64,000 nucleotides of DNA from Eurosta solidaginis (GCF_040869045.1 NC_090319.1:381501601-381565600); one strand, 5' to 3'; positions 23,381 through 36,231 are shown, numbered from the stretch's first letter. Numbers and translations: made by a program. Notes: a model not told the origin generated them from the letters alone.

Positions 23381-23815
23381 GACTTATTGAAAATTTTGAT
23401 TAGTCGAGAAGAAGATTAGTCGAAAATATTGAAAAATCCAGTTACCTCTTAGCAATGTGTTATTAACATAAATCGATTATAAAAAATTTAATCAAATTAA
23501 TTTTAATCAGAAAGTCAAAGATTGATTAGTTCAGAAGGAAGATTAGTCGAAATTATTGATACATCAAGTTATTTACTAAAAAGATTTATTTCAAAAAGAT
23601 CTATTATAAATAATGAATGTGTGAAATAAACAATTACAAATTATAAATAATGAAAGCCAACTAGCTTTAATGGGCAAATAAAAAAAGGATTAGTTTGAAA
23701 GGAAGTTAAGTCGAAATTAGTAATTAATCAAGATGTTTACTAAATATATTTATTCAAATAAATTGATTATAAATAATGAATGTTAGTAAAAAATCACTAA
23801 TTAAAAACTTGGCAT
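23380..23815. repeat. Degenerate tandem repeat, three units of ~125-165 bp
   Basis: Three diverged units each run through GATTAGT, GGAAGATTAGTCGAAATTAT, a TCAAGTTATTTACTAAA-like phrase and ATCGATTATAAATAATGAAT. They start near 23,398, 23,521 and 23,687. No coding sense. It could be an old local satellite or minisatellite. Confidence 0.55.
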
Positions 23816-25690
23816 ATTCGAAAATAAATCTGAATCATACAACGATTATATTGTGAACTTTTCGTTATGAATTATAATCTTCATTATCCCTGATTCTGCC
23901 AATGTTGCAAGCATTCAAGTTAGCGAAGCGCGCGAGCAAGTGACTAAGCCTGAAGTGATCAAAACACGTTAAAACCGCCGTAAAATACGAAAAGTTATAG
24001 AGAAGGAAGAGGGGCCTTTGATAAGCTTAACTATTTTTCGCCATTGTGACTTTAATCACGTTGTGTCGACAGGAAATGCCCAATCACTCGTTTCGCATAG
24101 TTAAAGTGGCGAATTAAGTCATGACAATGTGTTTGCTAAAACAACAATAATTCAGTTGAGGTCATTAACTAAGCACAATGTAGAAGATTATGCGCTACAT
24201 TTGTGAATAAAACAAAACTTTTGTTCAATTCTTTTTGTTATAAAACTTTAGCTTATTGAGTGAAATGATAGTTTGTTGGCCTTCAAATAAAAATACAATT
24301 GAGTAACAATGAAAAAGTAGTACAAAGTCGTATTAACGAGCTTCATTGTTTCCATTGATTCTATTAATCAATATCACCTACGCATTGTGGCGATTGCTGA
24401 TTGGCTTTGAAATGAAATCGAGTTTTATTTGTTTTCTATAAATGTAAGAACTCCATTTTTTAATTTTATATTTAGTTTTTCAATTCAATTCAACGCTTAT
24501 GTTTGCTACTCTTACCTCACAAGCGCTGCAGCCACCAGACGGTAGACGTAGCCGCCGGTACTTTTTAGGGCTTGGTGACAACAACCGCGCAAAAAATATC
24601 AGCGATTTAGACATAAACGCCTACACTGGAGTGAATAAATAGACATTTGGTAATATTTAGTCGTATCTGTATATTTCATAAATTTGCCAGCTTATTTTTG
24701 TCACTACTATTTTGGCTATAAAGTAGCCGCACAAAAATATCGCCTTGAATTGCTCGTAAATCAAAAATACAACAATGTATGAAAAAAGGTATACATTTTT
24801 AATAGTAAAAATATTTATTGCTACACTTTTATTCGCAATTACTTATAAATATTTATCGTTTGATTGCTTTTTATGATTAGTTTTCTATTTTATTTGGACA
24901 TTTGCGTTTTAAGGCGTGTTTTGAAGTTTTTGCATAGATTCTTTTACGTACAAACATTGCATATTTTTATTGAGTATATAAGTAATAACATTTTGATTGA
25001 TGTAATTGCGTAAAGAAATCAACATTCTACGTTAAATTATGCAATAAGCGACATAATTGAATGTCAGTGTGAATATTCATATATTTATGAAAATTATCGT
25101 TGCTGTGTTTAATGGCATTAACATTTTTTATTGCGCTGTTTTCTATAAGGTTAGAGCTTTCGAAGCTCAATCAGCCCGATCATAAAACCATACAGCTCCT
25201 TTCCAAGCACTTTTCTTCGGTCGCGCTGTAGACTAACTCCTTGCTAACTACTTAACTAACAAAGTTAAATTGTCATGCATAGAATTTCGTCAAACAATTT
25301 GTTAATCTCTTTCATCGATGAATAAATTGAACGAACATCCCATTGATCATAACTCTGTAGCTTAATTCATCATAGGTTAGTCACAGTATTTCACGTTTAA
25401 TTACCTTTTAATTAATCATATTCTTAATAATTTATTATTGGGTAAACTGAGTAATGAAAATCTGAATAATCAAAAATTGTGCAGTTATTTTAGGTAAATA
25501 AATATATTTGCCAAGATTAGTTGTAAATTAGATTAGTTTTAGTAAATTCACGCCAATTTTGTTTCTAAACTGAAATAGCAGTCACCAGCAAATAAATTTA
25601 CAAATTTTCAAAAATGGACTTTCTAATAGATGAGTGACTGATAAAGTAAACTTAAGTGGCGCTACAAAAATAGAAATGACGCAAGTAAAA
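23816..25690. other. Unassigned AT-rich DNA
   Basis: About 1.9 kb without recognised genes or repeats. A slightly GC-richer patch lies around 24,520-24,590. Confidence 0.35.
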
Positions 25691-27384
25691 CAAGTAAGAA
25701 AGGCTAAGTTCGGGTGTAACCGAACATTACATACTCAGCTGAGAGCTTTGGAGACAAAATAAGGGAAAATCACCATTTAGCAAAATGAACCTAGGGTAAC
25801 CCTGGAATGTGTTTGTATGACATGTGTATCAAATGAAAGGTGTTAATGATTATTTAATACGTAGTGGGCCTTAGTTCTATAGGTGTACGCCTTTTCGAGA
25901 TATCGCAATAAGGGTGGACCAGGGGTGACCCTAGAATGTGTTTGTACGGTATGGGTATCAAAATAAAAGTATTAATGAGGGTTTTAAAAGGGAGTAGCCC
26001 TTAGTTGTATATGTGAAGGCGTTTTCGAGATATCGACCAAAATGTGGACCAGGGTGACCCAGAACATCTTCTGTCGGGTACCGCTAATTTATTTATATAT
26101 GTCATACCACGAACAGTATTCTTGCCAAGATTCCAAGGGCTTTTGATTTCGCCCTGCAGAACTTTTTCATTTTCTTCTACTTAATATGGTAGGTGTCACA
26201 CCCATTTTACAGAGTTTTTTCTAAAGTTATATTTTGCGTCAATAAACCAATCCAATTACCATATTTCATCTCTTTTTTCATATTTGGTACAGAATTATGG
26301 CATTTTTTTAATTTTTCGTAATTTTCGGTATCGGAAAAGTGGGCGTGGTCATAGTCGGATTTGGGCCATATTTTTTACCAAGATAAAGTGACTTCAGATA
26401 AGTACGTGAACTAAGTTTAGTTAAGATATATCGTTTTTTGCGCAAGTTATCGTGTTAACGGTCGAGCGGAAGGACAGACGGGCGACGGTGTATAAAAGCT
26501 GGGCGTGGCTTCAACCGATTTCGCCCATTTTCACAGAAAACAGTTACCGTCATAGAATCTATGTCCCTACCAAATTTCACAAGGATTGATATATTTTTGT
26601 TCGACTTATGACATTAAAAGTATTCTAGACGAATTAAATGAAAAAGGGCGGAGTTACGCCCATTTTGAAATTTTCTTTTATCTTTGTATTTTGTTGCACC
26701 ATATCATTACTGGAGTTGAATGTTGACATAATTTACTTTTATACTGTACAGATATTAAATTTTTTGTTAAAATTTGACTTTAAAAAAATGTTTTTTTTAA
26801 AGTGGACGTATTCGTCATCCGGTTTCGCTAATTTTTATTTAGCACACATATAGTAATAGGAGTAACGTGCCTACCAAATTTCATCATGATATCTTCAACG
26901 ACTGCAAAATTACAGCTTACAAAACTTTTAAATTACCTTCTTTTAAAAGTGGGCGGTGCCACGCCCATTGTCCAAAATTTTTCAAATTTTCTATTTTGCG
27001 TCATAAGGTCAACGCACCTACCGAGTTTCATCGCTTTATCCGTCTTTGGTAATGAATTATCGCACTTTTAAGGTTTTTCGAAATTTTCGATACTGAAAAA
27101 GTGGGCGTGGTTGTAGTCCGATTTCGTTCATTTTAAATAGCGATCTGAGATGAGCGCCCAGGAACCTACATACCAAATTTCATCAAGATACCTCAAAATT
27201 TACTCAAGTTATCGTGTTTACAGACGGACGGACGGACGGACATGGCTAAATGAATTTCTTTTTTCACCCAGATCATTTTGATATATAGAAGTCTATATCT
27301 ATCTCGATTAGTTTATGCCGTTACGGATTACCGTTATGCGAACAAAGTTAATATACTCTGTGAGCTCTGCTCAGCTGAGTATAA
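25691..27384 (-). mobile_element. HINE-like family B, copy 3 (complete, short array)
   Basis: Ends as expected. CAAGTAAG terminus at 25,691 (CTTACTTG on the minus strand), hairpin, subterminal repeat ATACTCAGCTGAG at 25,731-25,743 and its exact complement at 27,370-27,382. The 130-bp array is reduced to about two units (25,800-26,070). It includes a GACG microsatellite (about 27,222-27,242) and GTGGGCGTGG modules. It shows that array length varies between copies of one family. Confidence 0.75.
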
Positions 27385-28003
27385 TAAAAAATCGGATTTG
27401 TTGATCTTGAGTTAAAGGACATTCTCTATAATTTTCGCATTTAGCTAAGATTTTTTGTCAAGAAAACGATGAAAGAATTTGGCAGTTACCGAAATGAATC
27501 TGTACAACGAGCATTGGCTATTGTATAAATTTTTTCTTTCTTCTATTCTAATTTTGGAAATTTTTCATTTAAGAAAAAAAATGTATCATTACAATAATAA
27601 TAATAAAATAATTAGTTTTACGCTTTGAACTCTATGCGAACCGGCGATCTTAGAAAACAAATTATGTTTGGTTATTTGAACACTGAAGGTCTCAAGTTAA
27701 ACATTTCCTGTACAGTTTATCGATAAACATAACTGATTTTCTGTTAAGGAATTGATTTTCATTTCAACAGCGAATAACTGTCATTATTTTGCAAATACAA
27801 CATCTAATTTTTAAGAGAAACTTATGCTCGCCGTCCTCATTACTTTCTTCTACTTATATCGTTTCCTTTTTTTTTTTAAAATATCGCATTAATAAATGGT
27901 AAAACCTTAAAAAGTTGTCGACTTTAATAGTGCATGAAAATAAGATAAATGGCTACCCCGCTTATCAGCTGATTTTCCCAAACGCGCTGTCTATAATAAC
28001 AAT
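27385..28003. other. Unassigned AT-rich DNA
   Basis: No recognised repeat or gene. Confidence 0.35.
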
Positions 28004-30968
28004 AAGTAAGGAAGTCAGGTCTCTTAAGCTAGCCCAACCTTTTCAGCCCAATCAAAAAACGAGACCGTACTAAATTGCACAACATTTATTACTAATTTAG
28101 TACCGATTAATTAAATTGATTACCCTTGTATTTTAAAAAATATCGAGGGTTGGGCTAGCTTAAGTTTAAGCCAGCCCAACCCATATGCACAATCAAAAAA
28201 CGAGACCGTGCTAAACTGCAAAACATTTATTACTAATTTAGTACCGGTTAATTAAATTTATTACCCTTGTATTTTAAAAAATATCGAGGGTTGGGCTAGC
28301 TTAAGTTTAAGCCAGCCCAACCCATATGCACAATCAAAAAACGAGACCGTACTAAACTGCAAAACATTTATTACTAATTTAGTACCGATTAATTAAATTG
28401 ATTACCCTTGTATTTTAAAAAAATCGAGGGTTGAGCTAGCTTAAGTTTAAGCCAGCCCAACCCATATGCACAATCAAAAAACGAGACCGTGCTAAACTGC
28501 AAAACATTTATTACTAATTTAGTACCGGTTAATTAAATTTATTACCCTTGTATTTTAAAAAATATCGAGGGTTGGGCTAGCTTAAGTTTAAGCCAGCCCA
28601 ACCCATATGCACAATCAAAAAACGAGACCGTACTAAACTGCAAAACATTTATTACTAATTTAGTACCGGTTGATTAAATTTATTACCCTTGTATTTTAAA
28701 AAATGTCGAGGGTTGGGCTAGCTTAAGTTTAAGCCAACCCAACCCATATGCACAATCAAAAAACGAGACCGTACTAAACTGCAAAACATTTATTACTAAT
28801 TTAGTACCGGTTAATGCAATTTATTACTCTTTTATTTTAAAAAATATCGAGGGTTGGGCTAGCTTAATTTTAAGCCAACCCACCCCATATGCACAATCAA
28901 AAAACGAGACCGCACTAAACTGCTCAACATTTATTACTAATTTAGTACCGGTTAATTAAATTTATTACCCTTGTATTTTAAAAAATATCGAGGGTTGGGC
29001 TAGCTTAAGTTTAAGCCAACCCAACCCATATGCACAATCAAAAAACGAGACCGTACTAAACTGCAAAACATTTATTACTAATTTAGTACCGGTTAATGAA
29101 ATTTATTACACTTTTATTTTAAAAAATATCGAGGGTTGGGCTAGCTTAATTTTAAGCCAGCCCAACCCATATGCACAATCAAAAAACGAGACCGTACTAA
29201 ACTGCTCAACATTTATTACTAATTTAGTACCGGTTAATTAAATTTATTACCCTTGTATTTTAAAAAATTTCGAGGGTTGGGCTAGCTTAAGTTTAAGGTA
29301 ATAAATTTAATTAACCGGTACTTAATTAGTAATAAATATTGTGCAATTTAGTACGGTCTCGTTTTTTGATTGAGCATATGGGTTGGGCTGGCTTAAACTT
29401 AAGCTAGCCCAACCTTCGATATTTTTTAAAATACAAGGGTAATAAATTTAATTAACCGGTACTAAATTAGTAATAAATGTTTTGCAGTTTAGTACGGTCT
29501 CGTTTTTTGATTGTGCATATGGGTTGGGTTGGCTTAAACTTAAGCTAGCCCAACCCTCGATATTTTTTAAAATACAAGGGTAATAAATTTAATTAACCGG
29601 TACTAAATTAGTAATAAATGTTTTGCAGTTTAGTACGGTCTCGTTTTTTGATTGTGCATATGGGTTGGGTTGGCTTAAACTTAAGCTAGCCCAACCCTCG
29701 ATATTTTTTAAAATACAAGGGTAATAAATTTAATTAACCGGTACTAAATTAGTAATAAATGTTGAGCAGTTTAGTACGGTCTCGTTTTTTGATTGTGCAT
29801 ATGGGTTGGGTTGGCTTAAACTTAAGCTAGCCCAACCCTCGATATTTTTTAAAATACAAGGGTAATAACTTTAATTAACCGGTACTAAATTAGTAATAAA
29901 TGTTGAGCAGTTTAGTACGGTCTCGTTTTTTGATTGTGCATATGGGTTGGGTTGGTTTAAACTTAAGCTAGCCCAACCCTCGATATTTTTTAAAATACAA
30001 GGGTAATCAATTTAATTAATCGGTACTAAATTAGTAATAAATGTTGTGCAATTTAGTACGGTCTCGTTTTTTGATTGTGCATATGGGTTGGGCTGGCTTA
30101 AACTTAAGCTAGCCCAACCCTCGATATTTTTTAAAATACAAGGGTAATAAATTTAATTAATCGGTACTAAATTAGTAATAAATGTTGTGCAATTTAGTAC
30201 GGTCTCGTTTTTTGATTGGGCTGAAAAGGTTGGGCTAGCTTAAGAGACCTAAGGAAGTCTAAGTTCGGGTGAAACCGAACATTACATACCCAGCTGTACA
30301 CTTGAAATGCTGTTACATATGGTTCTATTCTGAACAAATTTTTATTCGAGTTATGGCTCCCGAAACATAGAAAATTGCTTAGTCATAATAGGGGACGGTG
30401 CCATGCCCATTTTTTAAAATTTGAAGTTTTTCCTATTTATTGTTATAAATCCACTTGGGAAATTAAATACCATTGATATAAAGCTCTTTTTTGTAAAGAT
30501 ATAGCTTATTTTATTCGTCCACTTTTATATAAAAGTGAGCGTGTTCCTTAACCGATTTCGTAAATTTTTCTTCAAAGCATTCCTTATAGTAAAGGCAACC
30601 TCTCTGCCGAATTTTGTTACGATAGGTTTAACGATTTTTTATTTACGATTAATAATATTTGTAAAATTGATTTTATCACAAGTGGATGGTGCCACGCCCA
30701 TTTAAACAAATTTTTTTTTAATTTTTATCAAGAGTCGCAATATCAGTCCACATGTCCAATTTCAACATTCTAGGTGTATTATTTACTAATTAATCAGGTT
30801 TTTTGTGTTTTCCAAAATGTTATATATATAAAAAGTGGGCGTGGTTATCAGCCGATTTCGGTCATTTTCAATACCAATCTATTCTTGGTCCAAATTTGGT
30901 GAAGATATCTCAATATTTACTCAAGTTATCGTGTTATCGGACAGACAGACGGACGGACGGACGGACAT
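28004..30968 (-). mobile_element. HINE-like family A, copy 3, split by a foldback element
   Basis: The terminus AAGTAAGGAAGTC (28,004-28,016) is cut off from the rest, which resumes at 30,251 with AAGGAAGTC, TAAGTTCGGG and the hairpin. Between them lies a 2.2-kb foldback element. The family A body then follows, ending in the GACG microsatellite at about 30,945-30,966, after which the final subterminal end is missing. Removing the insertion restores a continuous family A sequence. Confidence 0.7.
28017..30250. mobile_element. Foldback transposon of 141-bp units, 9-bp target duplication
   Basis: The termini are inverted (AGGTCTCTTAAGCTAGCCC and its complement) and flanked by the 9-bp direct duplication AAGGAAGTC (28,008-28,016 and 30,251-30,259). 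The left arm (28,017 to about 29,297) has nine 141-bp units. The right arm (about 29,298-30,250) has seven in opposite orientation, with no unique loop. Each unit carries AACGAGACCG, TTAGTACCGGTTAATTAAAT and a boundary hairpin GGGTTGGGCT...AGCCAGCCCAACCC. Tandemly repeated inverted arms with 9-bp duplications recall Drosophila FB-type or MULE-related foldback elements. There is no ORF, so it is non-autonomous. Near-identical units mean recent homogenisation. Confidence 0.9.
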
Positions 30969-31735
30969 GACTTGGGTGGTAACGTGTCATCAAGTTATTT
31001 GTTCTTGATTTTAACAAATCTTCTTATTGCTCTCTTCTACTAAATAAAGAGCCACCTCAGTGAAGTATTCAACACAGGAAATCCCCGCTTTATGAGCCTC
31101 AGTATGACTTCTAACTATAATTGGATGTTATGACTTATATTATTATTATTATCTTCTTTACTGTCTGTTAGTAGTGGCAGTCCATGCTAAAATATTCGAA
31201 ACCCTATATTGGGCGACATTTTTATTCCGTGTGTGAATTTTGAAACAAAGTTTCCGATGTACATACTACTATACATGAAGATACTACTATATTATCTCCT
31301 TAACTAACTGTTAATTTTGGCACGCCGTGATCAAAACATTGGGAGCCCCACGATGGGTGCAATTTTTTTTTTTTTTGTGTATGTACATTTCAGAACAAAG
31401 TGGCTTTTATGATACATATTACTATTAGTATATTCCTTACTATCTCCACTATCCGTTAAGTGTGTTCGGAAAAAACCAAATATAGGCGTTTAAATCGAAA
31501 TCAAAACCAAAACAGGATTGCTTACGGAAATTTTAGGAAACAGCTTGTTTTGATGATATCGTGAAAAGATCAAACATTTGGAAAACTTTGAATGATTTTA
31601 GGACAGTTTCGAGCTCGGCCTATAAATATTGTTTTGCGTTCTACGATCCGAGATCAAAACTCATTTCACAAATTACAATAGCTCTGAAATCGGGGATCGT
31701 ATTAATGGCATACTTGAACTAGAGACAAATAGTAC
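30969..31735. other. Unassigned AT-rich DNA
   Basis: No recognised repeat or coding sequence apart from short ATT runs near 31,140. Confidence 0.35.
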
Positions 31736-32030
31736 TCGTTACTTACTTACTTAATTGGCCATTAACCGTTTAAACGGTTATGGCCGCCAATCGCTTCTTT
31801 GCTCTGCCAACTAGCGTAAACTGATCACACCAAGGGAGTTTAAATCGTTTTCCACCTGGTCCTTCCAGCGGAGAGGGGGACGCCCTCTTGCTCTGCTTTC
31901 CTAGGCAGGTTGAAATAAAATTATTTTCTTAGCCGAAGCGTAATCTTTCATTAGCATAACATAGCCTAGGCAACGTTGCCGCTGCATTTTAATTCGTTGG
32001 ACTATGTTGATGTCTGCGTAAAGCTCGAGT
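31735..32030 (-). pseudogene. Non-LTR reverse transcriptase C-terminal remnant with 3' tail
   Basis: On the minus strand one frame reads ELYADINIVQRIKMQRQRCL, LGYVMLMKDYASAKK, then a stop, then RARGRPPLRWKDQVENDLNS, and another stop before LAEQRSDWRP. The QR-RWLGHV-RM and RGRPP-RWKDQVE-DL pattern is the usual C-terminus of RTE/Jockey-like non-LTR ORF2 proteins. The coding end is followed by AACGGTTAATGGCC and a TAAGTAAGTAAG tail at about 31,740-31,752, as expected for a 3' end. It is 5'-truncated with two in-frame stops, so inactive. Confidence 0.75.
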
Positions 32031-32690
32031 ACTCTTTAGATTCATATTTTGTTATTCGTTGTTAGAAATAGTTTGAAAGTTCCATAGTCAGCGTTCGAGT
32101 GAAAATGGTTTTCAGTCACTGATCGTAAAACGTAACACGGGCCAAGATCTTTTTTAGCCATTATTTTTCCCGCGATTTCTTCATGTGAAAAAAAAAGTGT
32201 ATGCAATCTCAATTTTCTCCATACCTTCTCTTCTTAAAAAAGTTCACTTTGTTAATTTATTTTATTGATATCAACTGCATTTATGTACTTTCATATTATT
32301 CAAATCTACTATAAAACTCATTGTATGAAATATTAGTTAACTCGAAAGCGTAAAATCATCAGTAGCAAAAGCATGCATAATTGCGCAATTTATTCAAATG
32401 AATGAAAAATTGCATTTTTTTTTTTCAATATAAAAATAAATGCTACAAAATTAGTTTTAAATAATTTATGTAATAAAAAAGTCAATTCCAGCACTTAGCT
32501 GTTGTGAAATGTTTATAAAACAATATTGGAAAGAAAAAATTAGATACGTTTATAAAATTATTTGTACAAGTTGTCAGGGCTAGTGAAGAATTCAATTAAC
32601 ATGTTGGCTGCCACTGCCTTACCAGTGCTCACAAACAAAAAATGGCATCCTTTTTTTACTTTTATCGATTCTATTTAACTACAAGCCGAT
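32031..32690. other. Unassigned AT-rich DNA
   Basis: Nothing recognised. Confidence 0.3.
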
Positions 32691-32699
32691 GGAAGTTTT

Positions 32700-33070
32700 C
32701 TTTAAAAAAAGACATCCTGTCGATAAGAAATCGTTAACTCGTCGATAACGTCCCGATAACATATAGATAGTTTTCAAATCGATATTTTTTCTATAACTCG
32801 ATATTTTCTATATATATTTTCTAAATCTATACTTTGTCGATAAAAACCGGTAAATCATCGATAACGCTTGATAAAGATAACTAATATACATAATACCGGG
32901 ATAACCAATATATAACTCGTTATTGTACCTCGTTTGACCTATTGACATGCCGATGATATGCCGATAACAAAACGATAGCTCGACGGAAGGAAATATATGA
33001 CGCGCTCACAAGCCGTCGATAACAATCCATAGCAGTTGTTATCGTTAAAAAAAACTGTTAACACTTCGAT
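32700..33070. repeat. Cluster of CGATA/TATCG motifs
   Basis: About a dozen CGATA cores occur within 370 bases, in contexts such as GTCGATAACG, ATCGATATTTT, CCGATAACA and TTATCGTT, on both strands. No known transposon ends surround it. CGATA is the core bound by fly BEAF-32 and part of the DREF site TATCGATA, so a boundary or promoter-like element is possible. A decayed minisatellite is equally possible. Confidence 0.45.
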
Positions 33071-33632
33071 AAACAGAGCTGCGAAAATTTTGATTTACAA
33101 TCAATGATTGCTCTGCTTATTTGCTAGCAGAGAAGCATACAACATTATTAGGTTCCAGGGAATATGAGGATAGAATAGAATGAAAAACTGGAAGCTAGAC
33201 GCATTCCTCGAAGCTTGCTCCGTAGAGTTTAAAAAAAGGCAATCAAGACAATCATATTCAGAAGTGATTGTAGATTGTAATTTTTGCAATCATAAAATAT
33301 ACATTCACATATGACTAGAATCTAATATAATCGCAATATTTGCTGTACTTTCTGATCGCAATTTACTTTGTTGCCATATTTTAGAGCTCTCTTAACGTTT
33401 AGGATAAAATCAGCTTGGGAGCACAAAGCAAAATCACTAAAAAGGGATACTTTACGGGATAAAATTTGCTCATATTTTGAGCAAAAACAATGACAACAAA
33501 AATGTGTGTGAAAGAAATAGCATGGCTATATGATTCTCGAATAAAAAAGTAGGAACGATGCACTTCTAATGCATACTCCTTAGACCATATGTGTATATAA
33601 AACATGCCTACCTCAATTTTAATTCCTTCTTG
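33071..33632. other. Unassigned DNA
   Basis: No recognised feature. Confidence 0.3.
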
Positions 33633-35058
33633 TTATACTCAGCGTGCTTTGCACACAGAGTATATTAACATTGATTGGATAACGGTTGGTTATACAGGTA
33701 TAAATGAATCGGGATAGATATAGACTTCAAAATCATCAGTGTCAAAAAAAAATTTGATTGAGCCATGTCCGTACGTCCGTCTGCCCGTTAACACCATAAC
33801 TTGAGTAAATATTGAGATAACCTCACAAAATTCGGGACACGAGCTTATCTTCACCCAGAATAGATTGGTATTGAAAATGAGCGAAATCGGATGATAACCA
33901 CGCCCACTTTTTATATATATATTTCACATTTTGGAAAAGATAAAAAACCTGATTATTTAGTAAATAATACACCTAGAATGTTGAAATTTGACGTGTGGAC
34001 TGATATTGACACTTTTGATAAAAATTTGAAAAAAAAAAAATGTTTAAATGGGTGTGGCACAGCCCACTTGTGATAAAATCAATTTTACAAATATTATTAA
34101 TCATAAATCAAAAATCGTTAAACCTATTGTAAAAAAATCCGGCAGAGAGGTTGCCTTTCCTATAAGGAATACTTTGAAGAAAAATTAACGAAATCGGTTA
34201 AGGACCACGCCCACTTTAATACAAAAGATTTTTAGAAGGGTCCTGGACGAATAAAATAAGCTATATCTTTGCAAAAAAGAGCTTTGTATCAATGGTATTT
34301 CATTTCCCAAGTGAATTTATAACAATAAATAGGAAAAACTTCAAATTTTAAAAAATGGGCGTGGCACCGCCCCTTTTATGACTAAGCAATTTTCTATGTT
34401 TCGGGAGCCATAACTCGAAGAAAAATTAACGGATCGTAATAAAATTGGGTACACATATTTTCCCTATAGCACGAAAATTCTAGAAAAAATGGACGAGATA
34501 GGTTAAAGACCACGCCCACTTTTATATACAAGATTTTGAAAAGGGTCGTAGGCGAAAATAATAAACTATATCTGAGCGAAAAAGAGCTTTGTATCAATAG
34601 AATTTCACACTAATAGAATTTAAAACACTAAAATTTTTGAAAATAGGTGTGGCACCGCCCCTTTTATGACTAAGCAATTTTCTATGTTTCTGGAGCCATA
34701 ACTCGAAGAAGAATTAACGGATCGTAATAAAACTGGCTACATAAATTTTCCCTATTTAGAAAATATTTCTAATAAAAAGGGACGGGATCGGTTAAAGACC
34801 ACGGCAACTTAGATATAAAACAAGTTTAAAAGGGACGCAGACTAGAATAATAAACTATAGCTTAGTAAAAAATAGTTTTGAATCAATGATATTTCACTCA
34901 TCAAGTTTTATTGTAAGAAGAAATGGGGAGGCATTTTTTTAAACGGGCGGTGCCACGTTTTAAGTAGAAAAGTAATTTATCTGAAATGAAATGTACAATT
35001 GAAGCTCACGCTGAGTATATAATGTTCGGTTACACCCGAACTTAGACATCTTTACTTG
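33633..35058 (+). mobile_element. HINE-like family A, copy 4 (complete reference copy)
   Basis: Begins with subterminal repeat ATACTCAGCGTG (33,635-33,646) and a nearby GACG-type microsatellite on the opposite strand (GTCCGTACGTCCGTCTG, about 33,768). It ends with the exact complement CACGCTGAGTAT (35,007-35,018), hairpin GTTCGGTTACACCCGAAC (35,024-35,041) and terminus CTTTACTTG at about 35,058 before a T run. The body has the repeated phrases CGGTTAAAGACCACGCCCAC and CCATAACTCGAAGAAAAATT. It is oriented opposite to copies 1-3. No ORF. Confidence 0.75.
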
Positions 35059-36227
35059 TTTTTTTTTTTTTTAATTTTAATTACGAAATTTGTATTTAAT
35101 TTTTATTTTTCTATTTTTCCTTATATAATGCTCTTGAAGTAATGTGCATTTTGTGTTAGCACGATTTCAGTCTTACTAAACGCTTTTTAATTTTCTAATT
35201 AAATATTAGCTTTAGACATTCCAATATCGTAATTCCTACTTTGAGTGTAAATAAACGATGCAAACAAATCGGTAAGAAAACACGCCTCAACAAACAAACG
35301 AACAAATAAGGAAAGTAACTTAAGAAGAACAATTACTGACCGAACAGCAATTATCGAAATCTACCTAGTAATTATCGTTGACAGACCAACAGTTTGACAT
35401 AGCAAAGGTTTAACTAAGCGTAAACGGGGAATATTTTTAACGCTTTGACTTTCGTTAGCTTTGTAAGCAATATGCACGACCTACTTTTTGGTGAGCTGTT
35501 GCAATGTTGAAGGTTCTTTTGAAAGGTGAGATGGTTTATCTATGTAAGTTAGTACTTCTGAAAGATAACTGAAAACAATAAAAAAGGGGAACTAGTGTTT
35601 ATAGGAAATAAAATAATGTATTTCTTTAAACAGCTGAAAGCATTTGAGTATTCGAATATGATTGACAAGCAGATGGCAGTATTTTGACGGAATTAGGGTG
35701 CTAGGAAAGTACTGTATGTTTGTAGGGACTAAAAAAGCGCTCATAAAAACCAAAACTTCAGAGCAGTAGCAACATGACAACAAACTTTGCTGTGGCACTA
35801 ACAGTTACCGCTCCTCACTCTTCCTACCCCTTCGGAATGTTTTCTTGGGTCAAGATGAAGACTTAATGACATTAGTTGCGCTGTCTTACACTTTTAGTCT
35901 CTTTAATGCATTTTTTCACATTTAACGTCTGTTATTATGCGCTTGTTTGTTTGCTACTAATGTTGTTAATGCCCGTGTACATTTGGTGTTGTTGAGCGAT
36001 AACGTTGAACATAAGTAAAGGTATTTTGAATTTGAGTGCTTAGCAAAGCTGGCTAAATCAGCCGTTGCTGCATGCTTGCAAAGTGAAGCAAAAAGTGAAC
36101 ACACCCTATAGTGAAAAGCTCTTGGGTTATTTATGAAAACCAGACGAAGTACCCTGCAGGAAAATATTTCATTAGGTGTTTTGCTTGAGCAGAGAACTTT
36201 GTTGGGGTTATTATGTTCCAAGAAAAT
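35059..36227. other. Unassigned DNA
   Basis: No recognised gene or repeat. The 130-codon minus ORF at 35,922-36,314 begins inside the solo LTR and runs out of it; it has no recognisable domain. Confidence 0.35.
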
Positions 36228-36231
36228 ATAT

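Noticed and set aside
28017..30250. CRISPR-like regular repeats
   Set aside because: Units of 141 bp are repeated whole with no unique spacers and are inverted halfway, as in a foldback transposon.
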